NCBI GenBank assembly: GCA_018267615.1
Contig: JAFDYD010000022.1
Coordinates: forward strand, 5,784 to 69,783
Direction: 5' to 3'
Length of the DNA stretch: 64,000 nucleotides
Source: Bacteroidota bacterium
GTDB taxonomy: Bacteria; Bacteroidota; Bacteroidia; Chitinophagales; Chitinophagaceae
The notes beneath the pieces were generated by a model, which saw only the letters and a program-made list of their open reading frames with translations, ran no database searches and was not told the origin of the DNA. A program made the position numbers and the translations under genes. Shown here piece by piece: positions 42,174-50,953 of the stretch; position 1 is the first letter of the stretch, and every line of letters starts with the position of its first letter.

Positions 42174-43769
42174 ATGAAATTCAAAATAATACTGCTCTTT
42201 ATTTTTCTTGCTGTAGCGCATAGCATTTCATGTATCGCACAAGAAGTTTCTCTGAAATCTTTGTTGACTGAAATGACAGATTTCGAATCTATCGCACGAT
42301 GGAACAAACATCCTTATACACTGAAGCAGGCGAGCAGCTACGACAGGCATTCTATTTCTCCTGATAAACCCGGATGGTTTGCCAATGCAGATGCTTCGCA
42401 GTATATACGCAAAGAAGAGAAAAATGGCCGCTCCGAAAATGTAATGTTGGATGTTGATGGACCTGGTGCGATTGTCCGCTTTTGGTTAACGACCTTTAAA
42501 AGAAATGGAATCATCCGAATTTATTTCGACGGACAGGATCAACCGACTATTGAAATCCCTGCATACGATTTAATGAAGAGCAACTTAGGTTTGGGTAAAG
42601 CATTGCTGAATCCGCATTCGAGTTATGAACCGACAGAAAAAGGAGGCAGCACACTTTATCTTCCCCTGCCTTATGCAAAACATTGCAAGATCACTTTCGA
42701 AGATCATGATATCGAAAACAAACAACCACGATATTATCAAATCAATTATAGAACATATAGCGCCAACACCAAGGTTACAACTTTTAGTCTCGATCAACTC
42801 TCATCGTTGCGATCACTGGCAGACGAGACGGATAAAAAACTATGGAATCCTATTTCGTCAACAGATGGAAAAGAAATAAAAGTGAGCAGTACCATCAAAT
42901 CTCAAAAACAATTTTTGATCGATTTACCAAAAGGTCCGTCGGCTGTTCGTGTGATCACTATAACGATTCAAACTTCAAAACAACAGGACTATGCACAAGC
43001 ATTGCGTTCAACCATATTAAAAATAACTTTTGATGATCATCAAACTGTTTGGTGTCCCATCGGTGATTTTTCTGGAAGCGGTGTTGGCGGAAAGCAAATT
43101 CAAAGTTGGTACAGAACGGTGGGTGATGATGGGAAAATAATTAGCAGATGGGTGATGCCGTATAAGAGAAGTGCAAAAATTTCTTTGATGAATTTAAGTA
43201 GTGATGATGTCGATGTATCATTGACTGCTACAGTTTCCGATTGGAAATGGGATGGAACGACGATGTATTTTCATTCAAGCTGGAAGCAATCGCGAAATGT
43301 ACCAATAAAAAAGTCCGAAGAAGAAAGACCAATTGAATGGAATTTTAATACAATCGAAGGAAAGGGTGTTTATGCGGGAAATACTTTAGCAGTTTATAAT
43401 CATATGCATAAATGGTACGGTGAAGGAGATCAGAAAATATGGATCGACAATGAAAAGTTTCCGTCCGAGTTCGGAACTGGAACGGAAGATTATTATAATA
43501 CTTCATGGGCGCCTGTAGTGTTATATCAAACTCCATTTGCAAATGCTCCGAGAGCGGATAACGCGGATTCTTACGGACACAATACGTTTACGAGGACGAG
43601 AATCCTGGATGCCGTTCCATTTACAAAATCATTCCTTATGAGCCTGGAAATGCTTGGTTGGGAAAATGGCGAAGCTGATTTTGCTGTAACCACATACTGG
43701 TACGCATTTGAAGGCGCATCTGATAATTGCAAACTGGGAGAAAAGGAAGCTGCGGTAATTTTATACTAG
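42174..43769 (+). CDS. Exported DUF2961 / GH172-family glycoside hydrolase
   Basis: A signal peptide (about 1-23, ending CIAQ) is followed by the DUF2961 core: TDFESIARWNKHPYTLKQASSYDR (in parts), DVDGPGAIVRFWLTT, and GTGTEDYYNTSWAP with a conserved Glu. DUF2961 includes GH172 enzymes acting on furanosides such as difructose dianhydride and arabinan. 531 residues is complete. It starts 32 bases after a REP element, which may have replaced or altered its promoter region. Confidence 0.88.
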   Translation: MKFKIILLFIFLAVAHSISCIAQEVSLKSLLTEMTDFESIARWNKHPYTLKQASSYDRHSISPDKPGWFANADASQYIRKEEKNGRSENVMLDVDGPGAIVRFWLTTFKRNGIIRIYFDGQDQPTIEIPAYDLMKSNLGLGKALLNPHSSYEPTEKGGSTLYLPLPYAKHCKITFEDHDIENKQPRYYQINYRTYSANTKVTTFSLDQLSSLRSLADETDKKLWNPISSTDGKEIKVSSTIKSQKQFLIDLPKGPSAVRVITITIQTSKQQDYAQALRSTILKITFDDHQTVWCPIGDFSGSGVGGKQIQSWYRTVGDDGKIISRWVMPYKRSAKISLMNLSSDDVDVSLTATVSDWKWDGTTMYFHSSWKQSRNVPIKKSEEERPIEWNFNTIEGKGVYAGNTLAVYNHMHKWYGEGDQKIWIDNEKFPSEFGTGTEDYYNTSWAPVVLYQTPFANAPRADNADSYGHNTFTRTRILDAVPFTKSFLMSLEMLGWENGEADFAVTTYWYAFEGASDNCKLGEKEAAVILY

Positions 43770-43794
43770 AAAGCGCACTTGGTTCTATTTTAAA

Positions 43795-43903
43795 TTTCTA
43801 TGTGCACCTATGTGTCTATGTGCCTATGTGGTGAAAAAAAACCTGCACAGTCGAGATTTTTTTTCACCACATAGTCACATAGACACATAGGTGCACATAG
43901 AAA
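43795..43903. repeat. CTATGTGCAC-word palindrome (family B, copy 2)
   Basis: The left arm (43795-43840) reads TTTCTATGTGCACCTATG... and ends in GGTGAAAAAAAA; the right arm (43857-43903) is its complement with one extra CACATAG word. It lies between convergent genes and is nearly identical to the copy at 53720. Confidence 0.9.
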
Positions 43904-43924
43904 GGGTCTTCAAATATTAACAAG

Positions 43925-43956
43925 AATGCCTAGCCGAAATAAATCGGCCAGGCATT
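43925..43956. terminator. Hairpin after the haloperoxidase-like gene
   Basis: AATGCCTAGCCGA (43925-43937) pairs with TCGGCCAGGCATT (43944-43956) with one mismatch. It is 52 bases past the stop at 44009 (minus). A T-run is weak. Confidence 0.5.
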
Positions 43957-44008
43957 TGTTGCAGGTTGTTTACTGTATCGGGTTTGGGTAAATGAGTTTT
44001 TACTGTTA

Positions 44009-45379
44009 TTATTTTGTGATGTCAATCGCCGCTGCAGCTTCACCCACAAGAGATCCATACTTGTGTCCCGCATCAACCGATGGCTGGTAATGTATTCCAC
44101 CATATACTCTCGATTCTCCACATTCGAGTGCCGCATCTTCAAATGATGAATAGCTGCGTGAAGGATAACCGAGGAAATCATAGGTGTGATCCGTAAAATG
44201 ATATTTATTTCCAAATATTGAAGTCAGCACTTCCATGATAGAAGATGTAATGAATGCATGCGCAGCAGGATATTCAGGATGTGCTGGTGTGCCTATGAAT
44301 GACAGCCATGTTGCGTCGATATGTTGCTGAATATATGAAACAGGCCTTATCTGGTTGTATTTAAATTTCGATCTCCAGCAAACAACAGTTGCATCCCACA
44401 GCGCGATACCGGCTTTCGCATAAGCTTCATCGGCGGTAGCGAGAGAAGCATTCGAATTATCTAACACTTGAGTCAAAATAGAAAGACAATGTCCCATCGG
44501 TGTATATCCTTTGCCTACTCCAACATCATTCCAAAACAATGCAATATTTTTCTGATCCGTTGTGAGTGTTTGTGAAATCAGGTAATCATTATTAACCATC
44601 TTATAAAAATCCGAAGAAGGATCTTCCGAATATGGAAATGGTGGTGGAGGTGTGGTTCCTTCAGAAAATATATGCATGAAGGTTCTGCAATTTCCTGTGT
44701 AAGGCGCTGCAGCCGCTGCAAATGCGGGAGGCGTTGGCACCCAGGCACCCGGAAAAACCGGTGGCGTGTATGGATCATTTACATGATTGAACAAATCTGT
44801 TTTTGTCCAATCGAAAATTGCTGATGCAACAGATACTCCAAAATCATGTGAACGCGAAACAACATCTGCGCCCTGTGACGCTGTTATTTTATCCGCGTAA
44901 AGTTTTTCAAGTGAATCGATTGAAAAACTATTTGCCGGGGTAGGAGTAGGAAACAAATTTCTTGTGATGCTGGCCAAGGCTGCATTGGCAGCTTCTATCC
45001 ATGAATATTTTTTTCCATTGTCGGGTGATGGCATTGCAGGCATATCAGTCAACTGGTTCTGCATACTTTTCAAATCATGATTTTCAAACCGCGATGATTC
45101 ATACAGTGAAATTCCAGAATACGCGAACAGCCGGTTTGCTGCAATATTTGATTTAGCTGGATTCGATTGCAGAAGCATTCTCAATTGCAATTTGTACCAG
45201 TCTGTTGCAACTGTTGCATCGTCTTTAGAAGTAAATGTTCCTCCCTTGCCGTCTCCATGTTCTCCGCGTTCAGTATTTTTTTGACAAGCGGAAAAGAATA
45301 GAACAAAGATTAGCATAAAAGGAATTGCTGCGTGTTTCAAACATTTTTTCCAGGAAGGAGTTGGTTTAATTTGATTCAT
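44009..45379 (-). CDS. Vanadium-dependent haloperoxidase/PAP2-family lipoprotein
   Basis: A lipoprotein signal ends FFSAC with Cys32. The acid-phosphatase/haloperoxidase fold is shown by KYNQIRPVSYIQQ, PEYPAAHAF and YGGIHYQPSVDAG near the C-terminus, the vanadate/phosphate-binding motifs. Bacteroidota have many such exported proteins; whether it oxidises halides or hydrolyses phosphate cannot be told. A small hairpin GCCGCAAGGAATTTGCGGC lies in the leader near 45414-45432. Confidence 0.85.
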   Translation of the reverse strand: MNQIKPTPSWKKCLKHAAIPFMLIFVLFFSACQKNTERGEHGDGKGGTFTSKDDATVATDWYKLQLRMLLQSNPAKSNIAANRLFAYSGISLYESSRFENHDLKSMQNQLTDMPAMPSPDNGKKYSWIEAANAALASITRNLFPTPTPANSFSIDSLEKLYADKITASQGADVVSRSHDFGVSVASAIFDWTKTDLFNHVNDPYTPPVFPGAWVPTPPAFAAAAAPYTGNCRTFMHIFSEGTTPPPPFPYSEDPSSDFYKMVNNDYLISQTLTTDQKNIALFWNDVGVGKGYTPMGHCLSILTQVLDNSNASLATADEAYAKAGIALWDATVVCWRSKFKYNQIRPVSYIQQHIDATWLSFIGTPAHPEYPAAHAFITSSIMEVLTSIFGNKYHFTDHTYDFLGYPSRSYSSFEDAALECGESRVYGGIHYQPSVDAGHKYGSLVGEAAAAIDITK

Positions 45380-45671
45380 ATGTGCTTTGTTTTAAGATTA
45401 ATAATATCTGCCGCAAGGAATTTGCGGCGGACAGGTGTTGCGTTATAAAGCTATCGTATCAATTATCCCATCGGAAAGACAAATGAGTAAATGACCCATA
45501 ACAATGATAGTTTGCCGGAATCGGCTTACAGTTATCAGTACCCGAAGTAGATCGTAGGTACTTTTTAAAGCCGAGGCTAAATCATGCTGCAATCCGCTCA
45601 TTCAAACAGACAAGAGACGCTCTGTGCCGTCCCTATGCTCATTTTTAGTATTTATCTTAAATGATAAAGAT

Positions 45672-45679
45672 TAAATTTG
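45672..45679 (+). promoter_or_regulatory. -7 promoter element of the LytS/LytTR operon
   Basis: TAAATTTG fully matches TAnnTTTG and lies 31 bases before the ATG at 45711. No good -33 TTTG is seen. The rest of the 45380-45671 gap shows no gene. Confidence 0.5.
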
Positions 45680-45710
45680 ATAGAGGGGCCGTCCAATTCT
45701 TTATCCATTC

Positions 45711-47858
45711 ATGCTAATGAATATGCTGAGAAACAAAAAAATAATTTTCTTTTTATCAGGCATATTGTTTTTTTTAACTGCATCGTCTCAACATCCCGAT
45801 TTCACAAAAATTGACAGCTTAAAAAAACTATTACCAAAATTGAGTGGCATACGAAAAGTTGATTGTCTGAATGAACTTGGAGAAGAGATCTGGTGGCCAC
45901 CAAAAATCCAACCGGATAGCGTTTTCGTATTGGCAGACGCTGCCTATAAGGAAGCCGTAAAAATAAATTATGCAGAAGGCATTGCAACTTCTATTATGCT
46001 TTTTGGAGTTGTTGAGTTGTACAAGAAAAATTTTCTGAGTGCTGAAAAATATTTGCGGGACGCTCTAAGCAGGTTTGAAATAAATCATAGTAGTTATGGA
46101 TTGGGGTGGACTAACATTTGGCTGGCGCAAACGCTTTGTGCGGAAAATGATTTTGTACAGGCGCTTTCCTGCTATAACAAGTCTATTCCTTTTCTGGATA
46201 AAATAGGAGATTGGGAAGGCAAGGGCAAGGCATGGGTATGGATGGCCTTTGCACATTCAAGTCTTGGGAACTACGACAGCAGTTTTTATTATTGTAGTAA
46301 CAGCTTGTTGCTTCGGCAGAAAATGAGCGATTATGTTTGTGCGTCAGTATCTCTCACCAGCATGGGGCAATTGTACAAGGCCGCAGGCGCAAATGATGAT
46401 GCACTCGATTATTACCACCAGGGATACAATTATGCAGTGGCTCATAACGTAGATTTTTATACTACGAATTGGGCTTACCTGGAACCAGTCGGCGCAATTT
46501 TTCGCATCATGAATCTTGCCGATTCGTCTTACGATTATCTCAAGAAAGCAATACAACTCGATCCCGGCAACTATATAACGCATGTGAGTCTTGGCGAAAC
46601 ACTATTGTTAAAAAACGAATTGGATTCGGCGCTGGCTATATTTTTAAAACCGATCGATCATTTCAAAAAAGGCAACGACAAATGGGATCTTATGCGCGTG
46701 ACACTCGACGCCGCAAAAACATATCATAGAAAAAAAGAAGAAAAAACCGCGCTTCGTTATGCTCTTGAAAGTTATTCGCTTGCCAAGGAATCACGCGCAC
46801 GACAATACATTCTCGAAAACTATTCTTTGTTGTATAAAATCTATCAGGGCCTTGGTAAAGCCGATTCTGCATTTTTTTTCCTGAATCAATACACTGTGTT
46901 GAAAGATTCGATTGTAAATACTCAGTTTTTGTGGAAGCTTTCCAGCTATAAAAAGCAAGAAGAATTTAAAAAACAAATGGCTCAGCTCACCGTGCTCGAC
47001 AAAGAAAATAAATTGAAAGAAGATGAATTGAGACAGGAAACGCTGTTGCAATGGATACTTGTTGCTTGTCTTATCATCTTTGTAGTTTCCGGGTTCATCA
47101 TTTATAAAAATCTCGCGCTAAAAAGAAAAAATGAAAAATTAGAAAATCTGCAAAAGCAAGCAGTCCTTCAGCGGAATGTTACGGAACTTGAAATGCAGGC
47201 ATTGCGCGCGCAGATGAATCCTCATTTTATTTTTAATTGCTTGAGTTCCATCAACCGCTTCATCTTAAAGAGCGAAACCGAAGATGCTTCTAATTATCTT
47301 ACGAAATTTTCCAGGTTGATCCGGATGGTGCTGAATAATTCGAAAAAGAGTTTTATTAATATCGAAGAGGAGCTGGAAATGCTTAGCCTGTATATGGATA
47401 TGGAGAAATTGCGATTCAAAGATTCATTCGATTACAAAATAACCTTTTTGAATTCTTTCGACGCCGGTAATATTTTTATTCCACCGCTATTGCTGCAACC
47501 GTTTATTGAAAATTCCATCTGGCATGGGTTGATGCATAAAAAAGGTCACGGCCATATTGAAATTGAATTGGGTGAAAAAGATGGAATACTCACATGTGTA
47601 CTAACGGATAACGGTATTGGCAGAACAGCTTCTCTCGCATCGAAAAGTAAAATTTTAGAAAGAACAAAATCAATGGGACTTCAGATAACTACTGAAAGAT
47701 TGGCTTTGCTAAATGACAATAATGAGAGGAAAAGCCTTTTTACTATCGAAGATATTTTTGATCAGGAAGGAAATTCTTTGGGGACGAGAGTAACTCTAAA
47801 AATAAATTATGTGAAATTAATTGAACTGGAACCTGAACCTACAACTACAACCGAATGA
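45711..47858 (+). CDS. TPR sensor histidine kinase, LytS type
   Basis: A signal segment (about residues 9-27) leads into an extracytoplasmic array of TPR-like repeats (about 50-400). One membrane helix follows (about 445-465), then a coiled coil and a His_kinase (LytS) domain with His505 in MNPHFIFNCLSSIN and an HATPase (PPLLLQPFIENSIWHGL, LTDNGIGR). 715 residues is normal for this Bacteroidota type. Its stop overlaps the response-regulator start by 4 bases (ATGA), so the two form one signalling pair. The signal is unknown. Confidence 0.93.
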   Translation: MLMNMLRNKKIIFFLSGILFFLTASSQHPDFTKIDSLKKLLPKLSGIRKVDCLNELGEEIWWPPKIQPDSVFVLADAAYKEAVKINYAEGIATSIMLFGVVELYKKNFLSAEKYLRDALSRFEINHSSYGLGWTNIWLAQTLCAENDFVQALSCYNKSIPFLDKIGDWEGKGKAWVWMAFAHSSLGNYDSSFYYCSNSLLLRQKMSDYVCASVSLTSMGQLYKAAGANDDALDYYHQGYNYAVAHNVDFYTTNWAYLEPVGAIFRIMNLADSSYDYLKKAIQLDPGNYITHVSLGETLLLKNELDSALAIFLKPIDHFKKGNDKWDLMRVTLDAAKTYHRKKEEKTALRYALESYSLAKESRARQYILENYSLLYKIYQGLGKADSAFFFLNQYTVLKDSIVNTQFLWKLSSYKKQEEFKKQMAQLTVLDKENKLKEDELRQETLLQWILVACLIIFVVSGFIIYKNLALKRKNEKLENLQKQAVLQRNVTELEMQALRAQMNPHFIFNCLSSINRFILKSETEDASNYLTKFSRLIRMVLNNSKKSFINIEEELEMLSLYMDMEKLRFKDSFDYKITFLNSFDAGNIFIPPLLLQPFIENSIWHGLMHKKGHGHIEIELGEKDGILTCVLTDNGIGRTASLASKSKILERTKSMGLQITTERLALLNDNNERKSLFTIEDIFDQEGNSLGTRVTLKINYVKLIELEPEPTTTTE

Positions 47859-48607
47859 TAACAGCAACCATTGTAGATGACGAAACATACAGTTGCGAAG
47901 CACTGGCAACACTGCTCGAACGATATTGTGCTGAGGTGAAGCTACTTGACATCTGTTATTCCGGCGAAACGGCGCTGCAATCCATTGCCGAAACAAAACC
48001 TGATATTCTCTTTCTCGATATCGAAATGCCGCACATGAATGGTTTTGATATGCTGGAGAAACTTTCCGAAATAAATTTCGAATTGATCTTCACGACAAGT
48101 TATGACACCTATGCCATCAAAGCTATCCGTTTCAGCGCACTGGATTATTTATTGAAACCAGTTGATGCACAGGAATTGCAAACAGCGGTGCAGAAAGCTA
48201 CTAACAGGCTGGCACACCCGCTTCCGCAACAAATAGAAAGTTTATTGCAGCAGTTGAAACGTCCTGCGATACCCGTTAACAAAATTGCGATTCCAACCAT
48301 GGAAGGTCTGCAGATGGTTTTGATAAATAATATTATCAGTTGCTCTTCAGATAGCAACTACACGATTCTTTCTCTTAAAAACGGACAGAAAATTATTGCA
48401 TCGCGCACATTAAAAGACATAGAAGAACTGCTCGAAGATTACAGTTTCACTCGTGTTCATCATTCTTACCTTGTCAATTTGAATGAAGTTGAAAAATTTA
48501 TTCGGGGTGAAGGCGGATATTTAGTGATGAGTGATAAATCTGTTGTTGATGTATCACGGAGCCGGAAGGAAATATTATTAAAAAAATTACAGCCCAATAA
48601 ATTTTGA
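47855..48607 (+). CDS. LytTR-family response regulator
   Basis: The receiver domain (about 1-120) has Asp9/Asp10-type acidic pocket (VDDE) and phospho-acceptor Asp55 (LFLDIEMPH); the LytTR DNA-binding domain occupies about 150-250 (IISCSSDSNYTILSL, FTRVHHSYLVNLNEV). It is the partner of the kinase upstream. Targets are unknown; the adjacent genes do not show obvious paired operator repeats. Confidence 0.94.
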   Translation: MITATIVDDETYSCEALATLLERYCAEVKLLDICYSGETALQSIAETKPDILFLDIEMPHMNGFDMLEKLSEINFELIFTTSYDTYAIKAIRFSALDYLLKPVDAQELQTAVQKATNRLAHPLPQQIESLLQQLKRPAIPVNKIAIPTMEGLQMVLINNIISCSSDSNYTILSLKNGQKIIASRTLKDIEELLEDYSFTRVHHSYLVNLNEVEKFIRGEGGYLVMSDKSVVDVSRSRKEILLKKLQPNKF

Positions 48608-48616
48608 TCAAATGCA

Positions 48617-48659
48617 AAGAACGATAAGATTCAAAAGTAATTTGCTCCTTATCGTTCTT
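48617..48659. terminator. Hairpin terminator between convergent genes
   Basis: AAGAACGATAAG (48617-48628) and CTTATCGTTCTT (48648-48659) form a perfect 12-bp stem between the genes ending at 48607 (plus) and 48700 (minus). Confidence 0.75.
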
Positions 48660-48699
48660 GTATTAAATATTTGCCGCTAGCAGCGCGCAGATATTTTCA

Positions 48700-49065
48700 T
48701 TAGTAACCACCGCTCGAAGCAGCGCTAACTACCACTGCGCCGGTCATCATGTTATGATATTTATCATGATACATAAATGTTCCCGTACTGTTAAACTGGT
48801 GGCTGAAACTACCGCCCGGCTGAATATTTCCGCTATCAAAACTGCTATCATTGGCGGTAACAGTATGCACAGTTGTATCATCATTCGTCCAGGTTACATT
48901 CGTCCCTGTTTTTATTTGCAAATTGGCATTTGAAAAAACTGAATTCTTCATCGTAATAGATGCAGAGCTGTTGTTGTTTCCGTTGTTGTCTTTTTTACAT
49001 GCCATAAATAATCCACACGCGACTAGAATTGTTAAGGCTCCGGATAATAATCTGTTTTTTTTCAT
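48700..49065 (-). CDS. Cupredoxin-like lipoprotein lacking the Cys copper ligand
   Basis: A lipoprotein signal ends LFMAC (Cys23). The mature domain has the plastocyanin/amicyanin layout: VTWTNDDTTVHTV with His67 and GTFMYHDKYHNMMTG at the C-terminal loop. In amicyanin-type sites this loop holds Cys-x2-His-x2-Met; here Asp101, His104 and Met107 occupy these places, so the Cys is replaced by Asp. The fold is probably kept, but a normal blue (type 1) copper site cannot form. It may bind copper differently or have another role. Confidence 0.85.
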   Translation of the reverse strand: MKKNRLLSGALTILVACGLFMACKKDNNGNNNSSASITMKNSVFSNANLQIKTGTNVTWTNDDTTVHTVTANDSSFDSGNIQPGGSFSHQFNSTGTFMYHDKYHNMMTGAVVVSAASSGGY

Positions 49066-49299
49066 GTTTTGAATTTTTAAATAATAATGTTGCTACCACC
49101 TAAATAAGGCAACATTAAGACCCCAAAACTGAAGTTTTCATGAAGAAGATAATTAAGCACTGTGATTCAGTCGGTAGGAAAAAATAAAAGAAAGTATAAA
49201 AATTTTTTAATAGCAGTGATAGAAAAATTGGACGATGGTAGTGCTTGTACGAAGTAATACAATGCCCAATATGGGCAAGAAAGGAAACAAGTATGTTAA

Positions 49300-49360
49300 G
49301 AGTGGAGAAACAGGGAGGAGAGCGGAGGGTGATGCGCTCTCCTCCCTGTTTCTCCTCTCT
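49300..49360. repeat. GGAGAAACAGGGAGG palindrome (family G, copy 1)
   Basis: The left arm (49300-49324) and right arm (49335-49360) form a stem of about 25 bp. It ends 4 bases before the stop codon of the gene ending at 49364. The stretch 49066-49299 shows no gene. Confidence 0.85.
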
Positions 49361-49363
49361 AAT

Positions 49364-50254
49364 TTATTGCGCTGCGTCAAAATTTTTCAAAGGAACATGC
49401 CACATACCCGGTGTAGGAAAACTCACACCCTTGTTTGATCCGCGCGCTCCCGCATCCTGTCCGAAATGATACAGCGGCCAATTTTTATAAGTAAGTTGTT
49501 TTTTGCCAAATACGTTGATAGAACCAAAATCTGATTTATTGAGTATCGATGGAATGATTACCTGGTCCGTTTCATATATCGGCCAGATATTGTTGTTTGA
49601 AAAATCTGATTTGGTAAAAGTATTTTTGTTGGCATTGTCTTGCGAGAAGGCATATAATGTTGCGCCACTTCCATCACTTAAATAGGTAGTCGTTTCTGTT
49701 CCTTCCACATCATTGAATTTATAATTTTTGCCATCGAGTCCAACCAGTTGTGTACTTATCATCATAATGGAATAATCAGGTTTACCGATAAACCACAGAC
49801 CTAAAACGCCATCGCCTTGTGTAGATCCTGGCGCTTCGGGACTATTACTTCCATTTGCACCCGGTGCATAATAATATAAAGGCCATCCTTTATAAGTAAG
49901 TTGACTTGCGCCAGTAGCAGTTGTGATATGACTAAAATCAGAAGCATTTAATCCTGCACCAAGGTTATCTGCTGAAAGATTTGCGACATTGAAAATCGGC
50001 CACAAGAAATCGCAACCTGCTCCACAATGATTTTTTCCGTCGGCATCATTCGCAAAGAAATAAAGTGTACGACCATCTTTGTCAACCATATAATTTCCGA
50101 AAGTTGAATTTGATTTAATAGTAATCGCTTTGGTTGATGTTGTTGTCGGGGGATAATTACTGCTGTTTCCATAACCTCCGCTCTTACTACATCCCGATGC
50201 TAATAAAATGATTGCGGACAAGGCAACCGTGATGAAATTTGATAACATTTTCAT
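49364..50254 (-). CDS. Lipoprotein with two secreted-repeat (PF03640-type) units
   Basis: The signal ends LLASGC (Cys22). Two homologous halves (about 45-165 and 165-290) carry the Yx(F/W/Y)xxD-type motif (GRTLYFFANDADG; ATLYAFSQDNANK), WPIF/WPIY and LTYKGWPLYYYAPG/LTYKNWPLYHFGQD. This is the family of secreted repeats of unknown function (Lipoprotein_15), sometimes associated with electron-transfer proteins. The adjacent cupredoxin-like lipoprotein fits that idea. No cofactor site can be assigned. Confidence 0.88.
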   Translation of the reverse strand: MKMLSNFITVALSAIILLASGCSKSGGYGNSSNYPPTTTSTKAITIKSNSTFGNYMVDKDGRTLYFFANDADGKNHCGAGCDFLWPIFNVANLSADNLGAGLNASDFSHITTATGASQLTYKGWPLYYYAPGANGSNSPEAPGSTQGDGVLGLWFIGKPDYSIMMISTQLVGLDGKNYKFNDVEGTETTTYLSDGSGATLYAFSQDNANKNTFTKSDFSNNNIWPIYETDQVIIPSILNKSDFGSINVFGKKQLTYKNWPLYHFGQDAGARGSNKGVSFPTPGMWHVPLKNFDAAQ

Positions 50255-50953
50255 TTAATAATAATTTTTTGAATTGAAGAATCCGCAAAAGGTTTAGGGG
50301 GGATGTTATCGCGAATTACATTTTCCTCAATACCAATTCTGCTTTTGTATTTCGGATATCATTACGCCTGTTGATTTGTATTGGTTGCTATTCCATTTTT
50401 TGAGATAAGATTTTAACGAATCATTTTATAACGGATATAGACAAACGAAAAACGCAAATGTGTTAATTGAATTTCCGATCGGTAATTTTAAAGAAAAATA
50501 TCGTGATGGTGAATTTTCGATCGGCTGAAAAAATAAAACTGGCAGGCAACGCTGATTCTTCTGTATTCTGTTTTCTTCTGCAGCAATCGATATATCGGCA
50601 ACCCACTATTAACCCCGGCTGACTAATAACCCCATGATCTTGCTGATCCATTCCTCACCAAAATTGGTTATATTGGGAAGTGACTCATTTTGAAAACTAT
50701 TACGAATCAGCCCTCACCCCAACCCCTCTCCTAAAGGAGAGGGGCCAGGGGTGAGGGCTGAAATATATTCGAGACTTGTCACTAAATAGCATGCTCATAG
50801 TTACACATCAAAATTTCAAACTGAGACACTACCTTATATTGAGCATAACCGGGAATGCCATTATCAAATTGTAAATTCCTGTTTGAAAAAAGTGTCAAGT
50901 GGCGTTTTACAAAGTTGTGTCGCTAATTTTATTATTTATTTTATAATCACTTT
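50255..50953. other. 700-base divergent gap, no gene seen
   Basis: The gap separates divergent genes starting at 50254 and 50954. Apart from the perfect palindrome at 50708-50760 and a small CCGATCG inverted pair near 50478/50518, nothing codes or folds convincingly. Short ATG frames (such as 50463-50651 on the minus strand) have no family features. Confidence 0.5.
50708..50760. repeat. CAGCCCTCACCCC palindrome (family E, copy 2)
   Basis: A stem of about 24 bp with the loop TAAA: CAGCCCTCACCCC...CTCTCC pairs with GGAGAG...GGGGTGAGGGCTG with one mismatch. It shares the CTCACCC and CCTCTCCT...AGGAGAGGG words with the palindrome at 21780. It lies 194 bases before a gene start, not after a stop. 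Confidence 0.85.

Noticed and set aside
40388..42221. Short minus-strand ORFs in the REP elements (40388-40591, 40597-40794, 42003-42221)
   Set aside because: They are remnants of the transposase 3' end plus flank sequence, repeated in each element, not genes.
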